Part shown: positions 43,242 through 51,196 of the stretch, piece by piece
Layout of the letters: each line of letters begins with the position of its first letter
How positions within the stretch are numbered: position 1 is the stretch's first letter
Origin: Nocardia cyriacigeorgica
Lineage (GTDB): Bacteria; Actinomycetota; Actinomycetes; Mycobacteriales; Mycobacteriaceae
Direction of reading: 5' to 3'
Length of the DNA: 64,000 bases
NCBI RefSeq assembly: GCF_005863245.1
Contig: NZ_VBUT01000002.1
Coordinates: 558,001 to 622,000 of the forward strand
Translations under genes and position numbers: made by a program
Notes under the pieces: generated by a model
Told to the model about the DNA's origin: nothing
The model's input: the letters and a program-made list of their open reading frames with translations, nothing else
The model's database searches: none

Positions 43242-44090
43242 ATGACTATCACCGAGGGAATGATGTCGCTGGCAGGGAAGGTTGCAGTCGTGACCGGCGC
43301 GGGGTCGGGGATCGGCGCGGCGACTGCGGTAACGCTGGCGGCTCGGGGAGCGCGGGTGTGCTGCGCCGGACGCACCCTCGACAGCGTTGAGCGGACGGCC
43401 GAGCAGATCGTGGCCGCGGGGGGTGAGGCGTTCGGCATGCGGGTCGACGTGGCGTCGCCGGAGGACAACGACGCGATGGTCCGTGAGACGGTTGCCCGGT
43501 ACGGAGCCCTCCATGTCGCCCATCTCAATGCCGCAACCGGGCACTGGGCCGGTGTTCTGGACTACCCGTTGGAGGAATGGGACCGCACGCTGGCGGTGAA
43601 TCTGCGCGGTGTACTTCTCGGTGTGCAGGCAGCAGGTCGCGCCATGCGCGATGGGGGTGGTGGCTCGATTGTGGTCACCTCGTCGGCGGCCGGGCTCACC
43701 GGTGTGCGGATGTCCTCGGCGTATTCGGCCTCGAAGCACGGTGTGATCGGCCTGGCCAAGTCGGCTGCCCTCGAGCTGGGATCGGTCGGCATCCGGGTCA
43801 ACACCATCTGCCCGGGATACATCGCCAGCAATGAACTCACCCGGAAGATCGGCGAAGAACTCAACGTAGGCAGCCGTTTTCCGCTGCGCCGACCTGGCCG
43901 TAGCGAGGAGGTCGCCGACTTGGTCGCATTTCTGGCCAGTGACAGTGCCTCGTTCATCACCGGCAGTGTGTTCACCATCGACGGCGGGTGGCTGGCCGGC
44001 GGCATCGACCTCCAGGATGATTCGGCGGATCGAGCAACCGGAACCGACCGGGTTGCGGCCTTTGCCAACACGTACTCCCAGAACCCGTAG
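43242..44090 (+). CDS. Short-chain dehydrogenase, ECF41 target
   Basis: 282 aa classical SDR: TGAGSGIGAATA near residue 18, catalytic YSASK near 165, and FITGSVFTIDGGWLAGG at the end. The usual NNAG is LNAATG. ECF41 sigma factors are known for neighbours that are carboxymuconolactone decarboxylases, oxidoreductases or epimerases, which this gene fits. The ATG at 43242 has GGAAG upstream. The substrate is unknown. Confidence 0.88.
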   Translation: MTITEGMMSLAGKVAVVTGAGSGIGAATAVTLAARGARVCCAGRTLDSVERTAEQIVAAGGEAFGMRVDVASPEDNDAMVRETVARYGALHVAHLNAATGHWAGVLDYPLEEWDRTLAVNLRGVLLGVQAAGRAMRDGGGGSIVVTSSAAGLTGVRMSSAYSASKHGVIGLAKSAALELGSVGIRVNTICPGYIASNELTRKIGEELNVGSRFPLRRPGRSEEVADLVAFLASDSASFITGSVFTIDGGWLAGGIDLQDDSADRATGTDRVAAFANTYSQNP

Positions 44091-44299
44091 GTCCCACGGA
44101 CAGGCGGATGATGCGTTGAGTCCGGTCGGCGAACTCAATGTGAGCGCGGCGAGAATCCGGAATGCTACTTCGACGCCCGGATGTGGCTGGGTGGGATCCG
44201 GGAGGTGATTGGTCTATCGCGCCGGCGGCTCAGCTCCGGCATGCTCCGATGAGCCCGAGATATACAGGTGTCTCGCAGCGCCAGAGCAAATCAGGTAGG

Positions 44300-44770
44300 T
44301 CAGTTAGCCGGGTCGGGCGCGGAGGTGTCGTCGCCAGCGGAGTCGCTGGATGCGACTTCCTGATCCCTGCGATCACGCAGGGCTGACTCGATCGCCTGGA
44401 GCGCATCCGTTGTGTTCGTTGCGGTTACGGTCACCGATTTCGTAGTCGTCTGGACATGGGTGGCATGCTCGCCGGGTTGGGTGCCCACAACGGTTTCGAC
44501 CTCGACTGTCACGTCTCCGCGGCGCGCTCGCAGGAAGGCCGGCAGCGTTTTGATCGCGGCGATGATGACGCCGCTCCCAGAGCCGATCAACCAGATGTAC
44601 TCAGGAACGTTGATGAGCGGGTCGAGACTCTTCTGTAGAGGTACGGCAGCAGATGCGCCTTGGCATTGATTGAAATGATCCTGTAGGTCCTCCAGGTACG
44701 CCCGTCTGGCCTCGTTGTCGAGGTCAGTGGGTGCCCAAACCTTCACCATCACATCATCTGTCGTTGACAT
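44300..44770 (-). CDS. Hypothetical protein with one membrane-like segment
   Basis: 156 aa. A soluble N-terminus (residues 1-48), a hydrophobic segment EYIWLIGSGSGVIIAAIKTL near 57-76, a basic patch RARRGD, then DVTVEVETVVGTQPGEH and a Thr-rich strand region. The layout is loosely like effector-associated EACC1-type components of actinobacterial conflict systems, but this is a weak resemblance. No partner effector is next to it. Confidence 0.55.
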   Translation of the reverse strand: MSTTDDVMVKVWAPTDLDNEARRAYLEDLQDHFNQCQGASAAVPLQKSLDPLINVPEYIWLIGSGSGVIIAAIKTLPAFLRARRGDVTVEVETVVGTQPGEHATHVQTTTKSVTVTATNTTDALQAIESALRDRRDQEVASSDSAGDDTSAPDPAN

Positions 44771-45537
44771 ACGGCCATCTTCGCGTTCAGGCGTAACCTG
44801 CGACGACCATCAACCTGCGGTCATGACGCCGATGCCGGGCCTGGCGTCCCGGTCGAGGTCGGCGGCCAGACGTTCTCGTCCGGGGCGGCGCGACTTGGGC
44901 GGCGGCGGTCGCCGCGCCGAAGATGTCGGTCACGGTGGGCGGGGCCAATTAACGGCCGTAGATGGCCCCGGCTCGTCTGCCTCGAAGGAGCGATCCGCCC
45001 GGTCGGCTGCGACAAGGCGAGCGCTATGTCGACTCCTTCGGCCGTCGTTTGTCATGCGGTGTTGAAAACGGCCATCGCCGACGGAGTTGAAGGGTTGTAC
45101 CGCTTCATTCGATGTTAGGAGCGTTCCCAATGTCCTTCATCCGCGCACGTCTGTTCACCGCGCCGCTGTTCGTCTTTGGCGAGACCCGAACACCGGGCCA
45201 GCTCACATGACGGAAGCGGCCGAACGGCCGCGCGCCGCAAACGGCCGTTGTTGAGCCCAACGCCAGGGTCGCGTTCCGCGGCTTATCCAGTCCAGGGGCA
45301 GAGCGAATTTTCGAGCGCGATGCGGATTCCGAGCGGGGCGAATTCGACTGCCGCGGCGACTCTCGGCCGAATTGTTGCGAAACGGGGGTTTGGGTGGGAT
45401 TGATCGCTTGACGACTCCGGTCCTATAGAGCGTTGATTGACGACCCGAATTGCGCTGGTCGTCTCAGTTGTTCGTAACCCTCTGAGGCGGAGCAGCTTTC
45501 GGTGTCAGAAACCCGAGAGATCGAGCAGGAGTCAAAT
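44771..45537. other. 767-bp gap before the excisionase gene
   Basis: No gene with family motifs. A 26-codon frame from the ATG at 45130 has AGGAG upstream but is otherwise featureless. Probably decayed element DNA between cargo and the integration module. Confidence 0.5.
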
Positions 45538-45750
45538 ATGAACGAGAACGACGTTTACTTGCGGGCGAAGGACTGCGAGAAATTGACAGGGATTCCGGAG
45601 GCTACGTGGCGGTGGTGGGCACATATCGGCTACGGCCCAGTTAGTTTCAAATTGGGGCCCCGCCGCCGGGTATGGCGGAAATCTGCGGTGCTGGCCTGGA
45701 TCGCAGAGCAGGAGCAGGAGCAGGCGAGCCGACGCGGTGAGGCTGCGTGA
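45538..45750 (+). CDS. xis: Excisionase-like helix-turn-helix protein
   Basis: 70 aa from the ATG at 45538 with GGAG upstream. It reads VYLRAKDCEKLTGIPEATWR, then WWAHIGYGPVSFKLGPRRRV, the winged-helix pattern of AlpA/Xis proteins (HTH_17), ending in an acidic coiled helix. Xis directs excision of integrated elements. The stop overlaps the integrase start (TGATG), the xis-int order of pSAM2-like actinobacterial integrative elements. Confidence 0.78.
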   Translation: MNENDVYLRAKDCEKLTGIPEATWRWWAHIGYGPVSFKLGPRRRVWRKSAVLAWIAEQEQEQASRRGEAA

Positions 45751-46157
45751 TGGCGGCGACGCGGAACCCGCGGTCGGGTATTGAGGATCGTTGGTACCCG
45801 ATCTGGACGCCCGTCGTATCCGGGTGACGCGGTCTGCAACCTATGTCCGGGTTGCGGGCACGGTAGTGACCGACACTAAGAACCACACGGCTCGTGGGGT
45901 GCCGGTCCCGGAGATTCTGGCGGAGGAGCTCGCCGACCCTGTGCAGGGGCGTCGGCTCGACGCGCTGGTGCTCCCGACCCGTCAGCGTGGCACCTGGAGT
46001 CGGCGGAGTTCCGGTGGGTGTTCGATCGGGCCGCGACGGCGGGCTGGGCAGTGCCGCTCGGCGCGGGCAGCGCCACACGGCAGCGTCGCCGGCGCTCAGC
46101 GTCGGAGCGAATGTCGCGAGGGTTCGGTGGGGTGTCTGCGCTGCGGCATCGAGGTGA
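45750..46157 (+). pseudogene. int: Tyrosine integrase, internally deleted and frameshifted
   Basis: The ATG at 45750 opens MAATRNPRSGIEDRWYP, the N-terminus of pSAM2-like integrases, then hits a stop. A second frame holds the C-terminal catalytic part, LDARRIRVTRSATYVRVAGT and DTKNHTARGVPVPEILAEEL, and a third carries GQRHTAASPALSVGAN, the HxxR-type box. The arm-binding and half of the core domain are missing, as is the catalytic Tyr. It ends within the right repeat, next to tRNA-Leu. The element can no longer move by itself. Confidence 0.78.
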
Positions 46158-46354
46158 CGACTGATCTCGCGAGAATCCGGGTAACTCACCGGGTACGTCC
46201 AGATGTGGTGGGCGTCGTGACCGCCGGTCCGCGATACAGATCTCGCGGCTCCCACTCTCCGGCAAAAAACCCCGGAGAGGCGGTCGAGCCCTGGTGCCGA
46301 GTGTGGGACTCGAACCCACACGTCCGTGAGGACAACGGTTTTTGAGACCGTCGC
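46129..46354. repeat. Right flanking repeat of the island
   Basis: 226 bp matching 33517-33743 at well over 90 percent by eye. It covers the 3' part of the intact tRNA-Leu (46292-46354) and about 160 bp beyond its 3' end. With the left copy it bounds about 12.6 kb. Confidence 0.82.
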
Positions 46355-46378
46355 GTCTGCCAGTTCCGCCAACTCGGC
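46292..46378 (-). tRNA. leuV: tRNA-Leu (CAA anticodon)
   Basis: Read on the minus strand: acceptor GCCGAGT pairs with ACTCGGC, then A and an encoded CCA. The D arm, the anticodon stem ACGGT/ACCGT with loop CTCAAAA (anticodon CAA, decoding UUG), a long variable arm (TGTCCTCACGGACG) and the T arm GTGGGTTCGAGTCCCAC are all intact. The long variable arm fits a class II tRNA. It is the integration site of the island. In M. tuberculosis leuV is recalled just before Rv1626, as here. Confidence 0.95.
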
Positions 46379-46602
46379 GCACCGGGTGCAAATGATAGCG
46401 GGTGGAGGGGGTAATCGCCCAACCGGTCGGCCCCGGTGCCGGCCGGGGGGTGGTTTGCGCTGGGTATATGCGTTCTATGCAGAAGTGAAAGGTACTCTTT
46501 ACATCACTCGATTGCGTGACGGTGGGTCGATGGGCTGGTTCGTCCGGTCCCGGCCGCGGTCGATCGTGTCGGGGCTCGAGCATCGAACCAGAGGGGTCTT
46601 CT

Positions 46603-47217
46603 ATGAGCACTACTGCGGGCGCGGACGCGAAGGCAGGCGCCGGGGCCAAGCGTGTCGTCGTCGCCGAGGACGAGGCCTTGATTCGCATGGATCTGGTCGA
46701 GATGCTCACCGAAGAGGGCTATCAGGTGGTCGGCGAGGCGGGCGACGGCCAGCAGGCGGTGGATCTGGCCGTGGAGCACCGGCCGGATCTGGTGATCATG
46801 GATGTGAAGATGCCGCGCCGCGACGGGATCGACGCGGCCGCCGAGATCGCTTCCAAACGTGTTGCGCCGGTGGTGATCCTGACCGCGTTCAGTCAGCGCG
46901 ATCTGGTCGAGCGGGCCCGCGACGCCGGGGCGATGGCCTACTTGGTGAAGCCGTTCACCAAGTCGGATCTGGTGCCGGCGATCGAGTTGGCGGCGAGCCG
47001 GTTCCATGAGATCACCGCGCTCGAGGGTGAGGTCGCGAGCCTGTCGGAGCGGTTGGAGACGCGCAAGCTGGTCGAGCGGGCCAAGGGCGTGCTGATGCAG
47101 ACCCAGGGGCTGTCGGAGCCGCAGGCCTTCAAATGGATTCAGCGCACCGCGATGGATCGCCGTACCACCATGAAGGCGGTCGCGGAAGTGGTTCTGGAGA
47201 ATCTGGCCCCGCAGTGA
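46603..47217 (+). CDS. pdtaR: ANTAR-domain response regulator PdtaR
   Basis: 204 aa. The receiver domain starts KRVVVAEDEALIRMDLVEML, with phosphoacceptor Asp67 in VIMDVKMPRRD and a conserved Lys in YLVKPF. The C-terminal ANTAR domain (ERAKGVLMQTQGLSEPQAFK) binds RNA hairpins and controls translation or termination. In M. tuberculosis the homologue Rv1626 is phosphorylated by the sensor kinase PdtaS. The ATG at 46603 is chosen for the length and N-terminus of the family. It is the first backbone gene after tRNA-Leu. Confidence 0.95.
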   Translation: MSTTAGADAKAGAGAKRVVVAEDEALIRMDLVEMLTEEGYQVVGEAGDGQQAVDLAVEHRPDLVIMDVKMPRRDGIDAAAEIASKRVAPVVILTAFSQRDLVERARDAGAMAYLVKPFTKSDLVPAIELAASRFHEITALEGEVASLSERLETRKLVERAKGVLMQTQGLSEPQAFKWIQRTAMDRRTTMKAVAEVVLENLAPQ

Positions 47218-47301
47218 CCGCCGCTCGGGCGGTATACACGACGCGATTTACATCATGGAAACATGATCGCGAAAAAGAATTCGACACGATGTCATCTGCA
47301 T

Positions 47302-47322
47302 GATCCGAATGTGATGCGGATC
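47302..47322. promoter_or_regulatory. Inverted repeat upstream of livJ
   Basis: GATCCG (47302-47307) and CGGATC (47317-47322) are perfect 6-bp arms with a 9-bp spacer, about 87 bp before the liv operon start. It could bind an Lrp-, GntR- or TetR-type regulator. Confidence 0.35.
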
Positions 47323-47408
47323 TAACGTGCCGACGCTATGTTTCTGCGCAGGCTGAGTGGTCGGCCTCCTCGGTTGCCCGGGGGAGCACAGGAACGCAGA
47401 GGTGAATC

Positions 47409-48641
47409 GTGCTTAGTTCGACGTGGCGAAACCGTACGGTGCGAGTGCTGGGGGTCGGCGCGGCCGCAGCCCTGGTGTTGACCGGATGCAGCGAGAAATC
47501 GACGGGGGATTCGGAGGCCACCGGGACCGACACCGGGGGCCTGTCCATTCAGCCGGTGATGCAGATCGACGCCCAGGGCAAGGAAGTTCCCTCCACCGAT
47601 ACCGCGGCGGCCGCCGATCCCGCCGGTGACGGTTCGGCGACCTGTCCGGAAGGCACCTCCATCGCCATGGCGGGCGCGCTGACCGGGCCGAACGCGGCGC
47701 TCGGCATCAATATCGTCAACGGCGCGAAGCTGGCGATCGAGCAGCACAACAAGGCGAACCCGGGCTGCCGGATCGTGCTGAAGCAGTTCGACACCGAGGG
47801 CAATCCGCAGAAGGCGTCGCAGGTCATCCCGCAGATCGTCAACGATCCCACCATCATCGGCCTGGTCGGCCCGGCCTTCTCCGGCGAGACCAAGGCCACC
47901 GGCCAGATCCTCAGCGATGCGGGCCTGGTGGCGGTGTCGTCGTCGGCCACCAACGCCTCGCTCACCCAGAACGGCTGGCGCAGCTTCTTCCGCGGTCTGG
48001 CCAACGATGACGTGCAGGGCCCGTCGGTGGCCAACTACATGATCAATACCGCCGGCTACAAGAAGGTGTGTGTCGTCCAGGACAACACCGACTACGGCAC
48101 CGGTCTGGCCGCCAGCGTCACTGCCGCGCTCGGTCCGGTGGCCGATCCGGCGTGCGCGGCCAGCATCAAAGAGGGTGACAAGGACTTCTCCGCGACCGTC
48201 ACCAAGATCGCCAGCGCGAACCCGGACGCGATCTTCTACTCCGGCTACTACGCCGAGGCCGCACCGCTGGCCCAGCAGTTGAAGTCCGGCGGGGTGGACG
48301 CCACCTTCGTCTCCGCCGACGGCAGCAACGACCCGCAGTTCGTCTCCCAGGCGGGTAGTTCGGCCAAGGGCGCGGTGCTGTCGTGCCCGTGCGGCCCGGC
48401 CCCGAAGGAATTCACCACCGAGTACGAGGCGCTCAACGGTCAAGCCCCCGGCGTCTACTCGGTGGAGGCCTACGACCTGGCCACGATCCTGGCCAAGGGC
48501 ATCGACTCGGGCAAGCTGACTCGGCCCGATCTGCTCGAATTCGTGCGCACCTATGACGGCGCCGGCCTGGCCCGCCAGTACAAGTGGAACCCCGACGGCG
48601 AACTGTCCAACGCGCTGATCTGGGTGTACGAGGTCAAGTAA
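47409..48641 (+). CDS. livJ: Branched-chain amino-acid ABC transporter binding lipoprotein
   Basis: 410 aa. Signal peptide with lipobox LVLTGC (Cys27), a disordered Ser/Thr/Gly linker, then the two-lobed Leu/Ile/Val-binding domain from about residue 78 (GTSIAMAGALTGPNAALGIN, LVGPAFSGETKATGQILSDA, AVSSSATNASLT). It presents branched-chain or related amino acids to LivHM. The GTG at 47409 has AGAGGTG upstream. A hairpin separates it from livH, fitting the usual excess of binding protein. Confidence 0.92.
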   Translation: MLSSTWRNRTVRVLGVGAAAALVLTGCSEKSTGDSEATGTDTGGLSIQPVMQIDAQGKEVPSTDTAAAADPAGDGSATCPEGTSIAMAGALTGPNAALGINIVNGAKLAIEQHNKANPGCRIVLKQFDTEGNPQKASQVIPQIVNDPTIIGLVGPAFSGETKATGQILSDAGLVAVSSSATNASLTQNGWRSFFRGLANDDVQGPSVANYMINTAGYKKVCVVQDNTDYGTGLAASVTAALGPVADPACAASIKEGDKDFSATVTKIASANPDAIFYSGYYAEAAPLAQQLKSGGVDATFVSADGSNDPQFVSQAGSSAKGAVLSCPCGPAPKEFTTEYEALNGQAPGVYSVEAYDLATILAKGIDSGKLTRPDLLEFVRTYDGAGLARQYKWNPDGELSNALIWVYEVK

Positions 48642-48654
48642 CGGGAGCGGCACC

Positions 48655-48696
48655 GGCGCGTACCCACGACCCTGCCGGAGGGTCGGGGTACGCGCC
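48655..48696. terminator. Long nested hairpin between livJ and livH
   Basis: The outer stem GGCGCGTACCC (48655-48665) pairs with GGGTACGCGCC (48686-48696) and the inner GACCCT with AGGGTC around a 5-nt loop (48668-48684). It lies in the 93-bp gap and likely acts as a partial terminator or mRNA stabiliser, making livJ more abundant than the permease genes. Confidence 0.7.
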
Positions 48697-48734
48697 GATC
48701 CATCAGGGGCGACAGCGATGAGGGCTTGGCACGG

Positions 48735-49772
48735 ATGACTCCTACCGTTTACGTCGGCGCGTTACCGCTTGCCGACGGTTCGATCGACTTCAACTACGAA
48801 GGGGTGATCGATCAATTCTGGCGACTGACCGTCGACGGACTGTCCTACGGCGCGATCTACGCCCTGGTGGCCGTCGGCTACACGCTGGTGTACGGCGTGC
48901 TGCGGCTGATCAACTTCGCGCATTCGGAAGTGTTCATGCTCGGCATGTTCGGGCAGTACGTGGGATTGATGCTGCTGGGGTTCTCACCCAGCGGTGATGT
49001 GTACTCCCAGGGCGTCATCCTGACCGTCACCTATCTGGGCCTGGCGATGCTGTTCGGGATGGCGGTCTCGGGTGCGGCGGCGGTGGGATTGGAGCGGGTC
49101 GCCTATCGGCCGCTGCGCCGTCGCGGCGCCAAACCGTTGATCTTCTTGATCACCGCGATCGGAATGTCTTTCGTGCTACAGGAATTCGTGCACTTCATCC
49201 TGCCGAAGCTGTGGCCGGATCTGGGCGGCACCAATGCCCAGCAGCCGATCATCCTGGTGGAGCCGACGGTGCAGTTCAGCTTCGGCGGCGCCGACGTCAC
49301 CAATGTCACGATCGTGATCGTGGTGGCCGCGGTGGTGCTGGCCGCGGCGGCGGAGATGCTGATCAACCGCACCAAATTCGGACGCGGCATCCGCGCGGTG
49401 GCCCAGGACCCGGATACCGCCACGCTGATGGGGGTGTCGCGGGAACGGGTCATCATGCTGACCTTCCTCATCGGCGGTGTGCTGGCCGGCGCGGCGGCGC
49501 TGCTGTACGCGCTCAAGATCCCCAACGGCATCATCTATTCCGGCGGATTCGTCCTCGGCATCAAGGCATTCAGCGCGGCGGTGCTCGGCGGCATCGGCAA
49601 TCTGCGTGGCGCCCTGCTCGGCGGACTGCTGCTGGGGCTGGCCGAGAACTACGGGCAGATCCTGTTCGGCACCGAATGGCGCGATGTGGTGGCGTTCGTG
49701 GTGCTCGTGCTGGTGCTGATGTTCCGGCCGACGGGCATCCTCGGTGAGAGTCTCGGGAGGGCCCGCGCATGA
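48735..49772 (+). CDS. livH: Branched-chain amino-acid ABC transporter permease LivH
   Basis: 345 aa with about eight membrane helices. Family segments: SYGAIYALVAVGYTLVYGVL with LRLINFAHSEVFMLGMFGQY, and the ATPase-contact region near FGRGIRAVAQDPDTATLMGV. The ATG at 48735 is preferred over an in-frame TTG at 48726 because GAGGG lies 10 nt before it. It overlaps livM by 4 bp. Confidence 0.93.
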   Translation: MTPTVYVGALPLADGSIDFNYEGVIDQFWRLTVDGLSYGAIYALVAVGYTLVYGVLRLINFAHSEVFMLGMFGQYVGLMLLGFSPSGDVYSQGVILTVTYLGLAMLFGMAVSGAAAVGLERVAYRPLRRRGAKPLIFLITAIGMSFVLQEFVHFILPKLWPDLGGTNAQQPIILVEPTVQFSFGGADVTNVTIVIVVAAVVLAAAAEMLINRTKFGRGIRAVAQDPDTATLMGVSRERVIMLTFLIGGVLAGAAALLYALKIPNGIIYSGGFVLGIKAFSAAVLGGIGNLRGALLGGLLLGLAENYGQILFGTEWRDVVAFVVLVLVLMFRPTGILGESLGRARA

Positions 49773-51196
49773 ATGAGAAGACCACGACGATCGAGGCGCC
49801 CAAGCCCCCGCCGCGGCCCATGCACGGCGCCGGCGACGCGATACGCGGCTGGTGGGAAGGGCTGAGCCGGCCGGCGCAGTGGGCGGTCGGGGTTCCGGCG
49901 ATCATCGCGCTGGCGTTGCTTCCGCTGTTCCCGCCGCCGCTGCTGGACACCCCCGGCACCAGCTTCGGCGGGGTGATGGCGCAGTTCGCGATGTACGCGC
50001 TGATCGCCATCGGACTCAATGTGGTGGTCGGTCAGGCGGGCCTGCTCGACCTCGGCTATGTCGGTTTCTACGCCGTCGGCGCCTATACCGTCGGCCTGCT
50101 GACCAGCCCGAACAGCCCCTGGAATCAAACCGACGGCGGGTGGCTCGACTCCGACTGGGCCTGGTTGGCGTGTGTGCCGCTGGCCATCGCGGTGACGGCG
50201 GTGTCCGGGCTGATCCTCGGCTCGCCCACGCTGCGGCTGCGCGGCGACTACCTGGCCATCGTCACCCTCGGCTTCGGTGAGATCGTGCGACTGCTGGCCG
50301 ACAACCTCGGCGATCTGACCAACGGCAGCCTCGGCCTGTCCGGCATCGCCTACCCGCGCGTCGGCGAATCCGAGGAGCGCCCGACCGGGGTGTTCTCGGC
50401 GGGCAACGTCGGTGACAGCGACAGCGCGAACCTGCTCGACCGCGCCAACTCCGGCACCTGGTGGTACTGGCTCGGCATGATCTTCGTGATCCTGGTGCTG
50501 CTCATCGTCGGCAACCTGGAGCGCAGCAGGGTGGGCCGGGCCTGGGTCGCGATCCGCGAAGACGAGGACGCCGCCGAGATCATGGGCGTGCCCGCGTTCA
50601 AATTCAAGCTGTGGGCGTTCATGATCGGCGCCGCGGTGGGCGGGCTGTCCGGTGCGTTGTACGCGGGCCAGGTGCAGTTCATCAACCCGACCGGATTCAA
50701 CATCATCAACTCGATGCTGTTCCTGTGCGCGGTGGTGATCGGCGGCCAGGGCAACAAACTCGGCGTCATCGTCGGGGCCTTCCTGATCGTCTACCTGCCC
50801 AACCGGTTGATGTCGGTGCAGCTGGTCACCGATGAGACCGCCGGCTACATCCAGCTCGGTGTGCTTGCGGTGGTCTTCGCCGGACTGGCGCTGGCGTGGA
50901 AGCGGTGGATGCACGAGCGCGGCGTGTGGGTGCGCAGGCTGTTCGTCACCGTCACGGTGGTGCTCGGGGTGTACTGGCTGGTCCTGCTCGGCAGCGTGCT
51001 GCTGTTCCGGCCGCAGGGCGCGCAGACCCTCGGCGACCTGAAGTACCTGTATTTCGGCATCGCGCTGGTGGTGATGATGATCCTGCGGCCACAGGGCCTG
51101 TTCCCGGTGCGTCAGAAACTGCTGGCCTACGGCAGGCAGATCGTCCTCGCGGTGCGCAGACCGCTGTCCGGCGAGCCGGTGGGAGCGAAGCGATGA
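49769..51196 (+). CDS. livM: Branched-chain amino-acid ABC transporter permease LivM
   Basis: 475 aa, longer than E. coli LivM because of a Pro-rich cytoplasmic N-terminus and an extended C-terminal membrane region with extra helices (VWVRRLFVTVTVVLGVYWLV, then LYFGIALVVMMILRPQGLFP). Core motifs: GLNVVVGQAGLLDLGYVGFY, LRLRGDYLAIVTLGFGEIVR and GRAWVAIREDEDAAEIMGV. It pairs with LivH and overlaps it and livG by 4 bp each. Confidence 0.93.
   Translation: MNEKTTTIEAPKPPPRPMHGAGDAIRGWWEGLSRPAQWAVGVPAIIALALLPLFPPPLLDTPGTSFGGVMAQFAMYALIAIGLNVVVGQAGLLDLGYVGFYAVGAYTVGLLTSPNSPWNQTDGGWLDSDWAWLACVPLAIAVTAVSGLILGSPTLRLRGDYLAIVTLGFGEIVRLLADNLGDLTNGSLGLSGIAYPRVGESEERPTGVFSAGNVGDSDSANLLDRANSGTWWYWLGMIFVILVLLIVGNLERSRVGRAWVAIREDEDAAEIMGVPAFKFKLWAFMIGAAVGGLSGALYAGQVQFINPTGFNIINSMLFLCAVVIGGQGNKLGVIVGAFLIVYLPNRLMSVQLVTDETAGYIQLGVLAVVFAGLALAWKRWMHERGVWVRRLFVTVTVVLGVYWLVLLGSVLLFRPQGAQTLGDLKYLYFGIALVVMMILRPQGLFPVRQKLLAYGRQIVLAVRRPLSGEPVGAKR

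Noticed and set aside
45130..45210. 26-codon frame with AGGAG upstream
   Set aside because: Too short and without features; may be chance.
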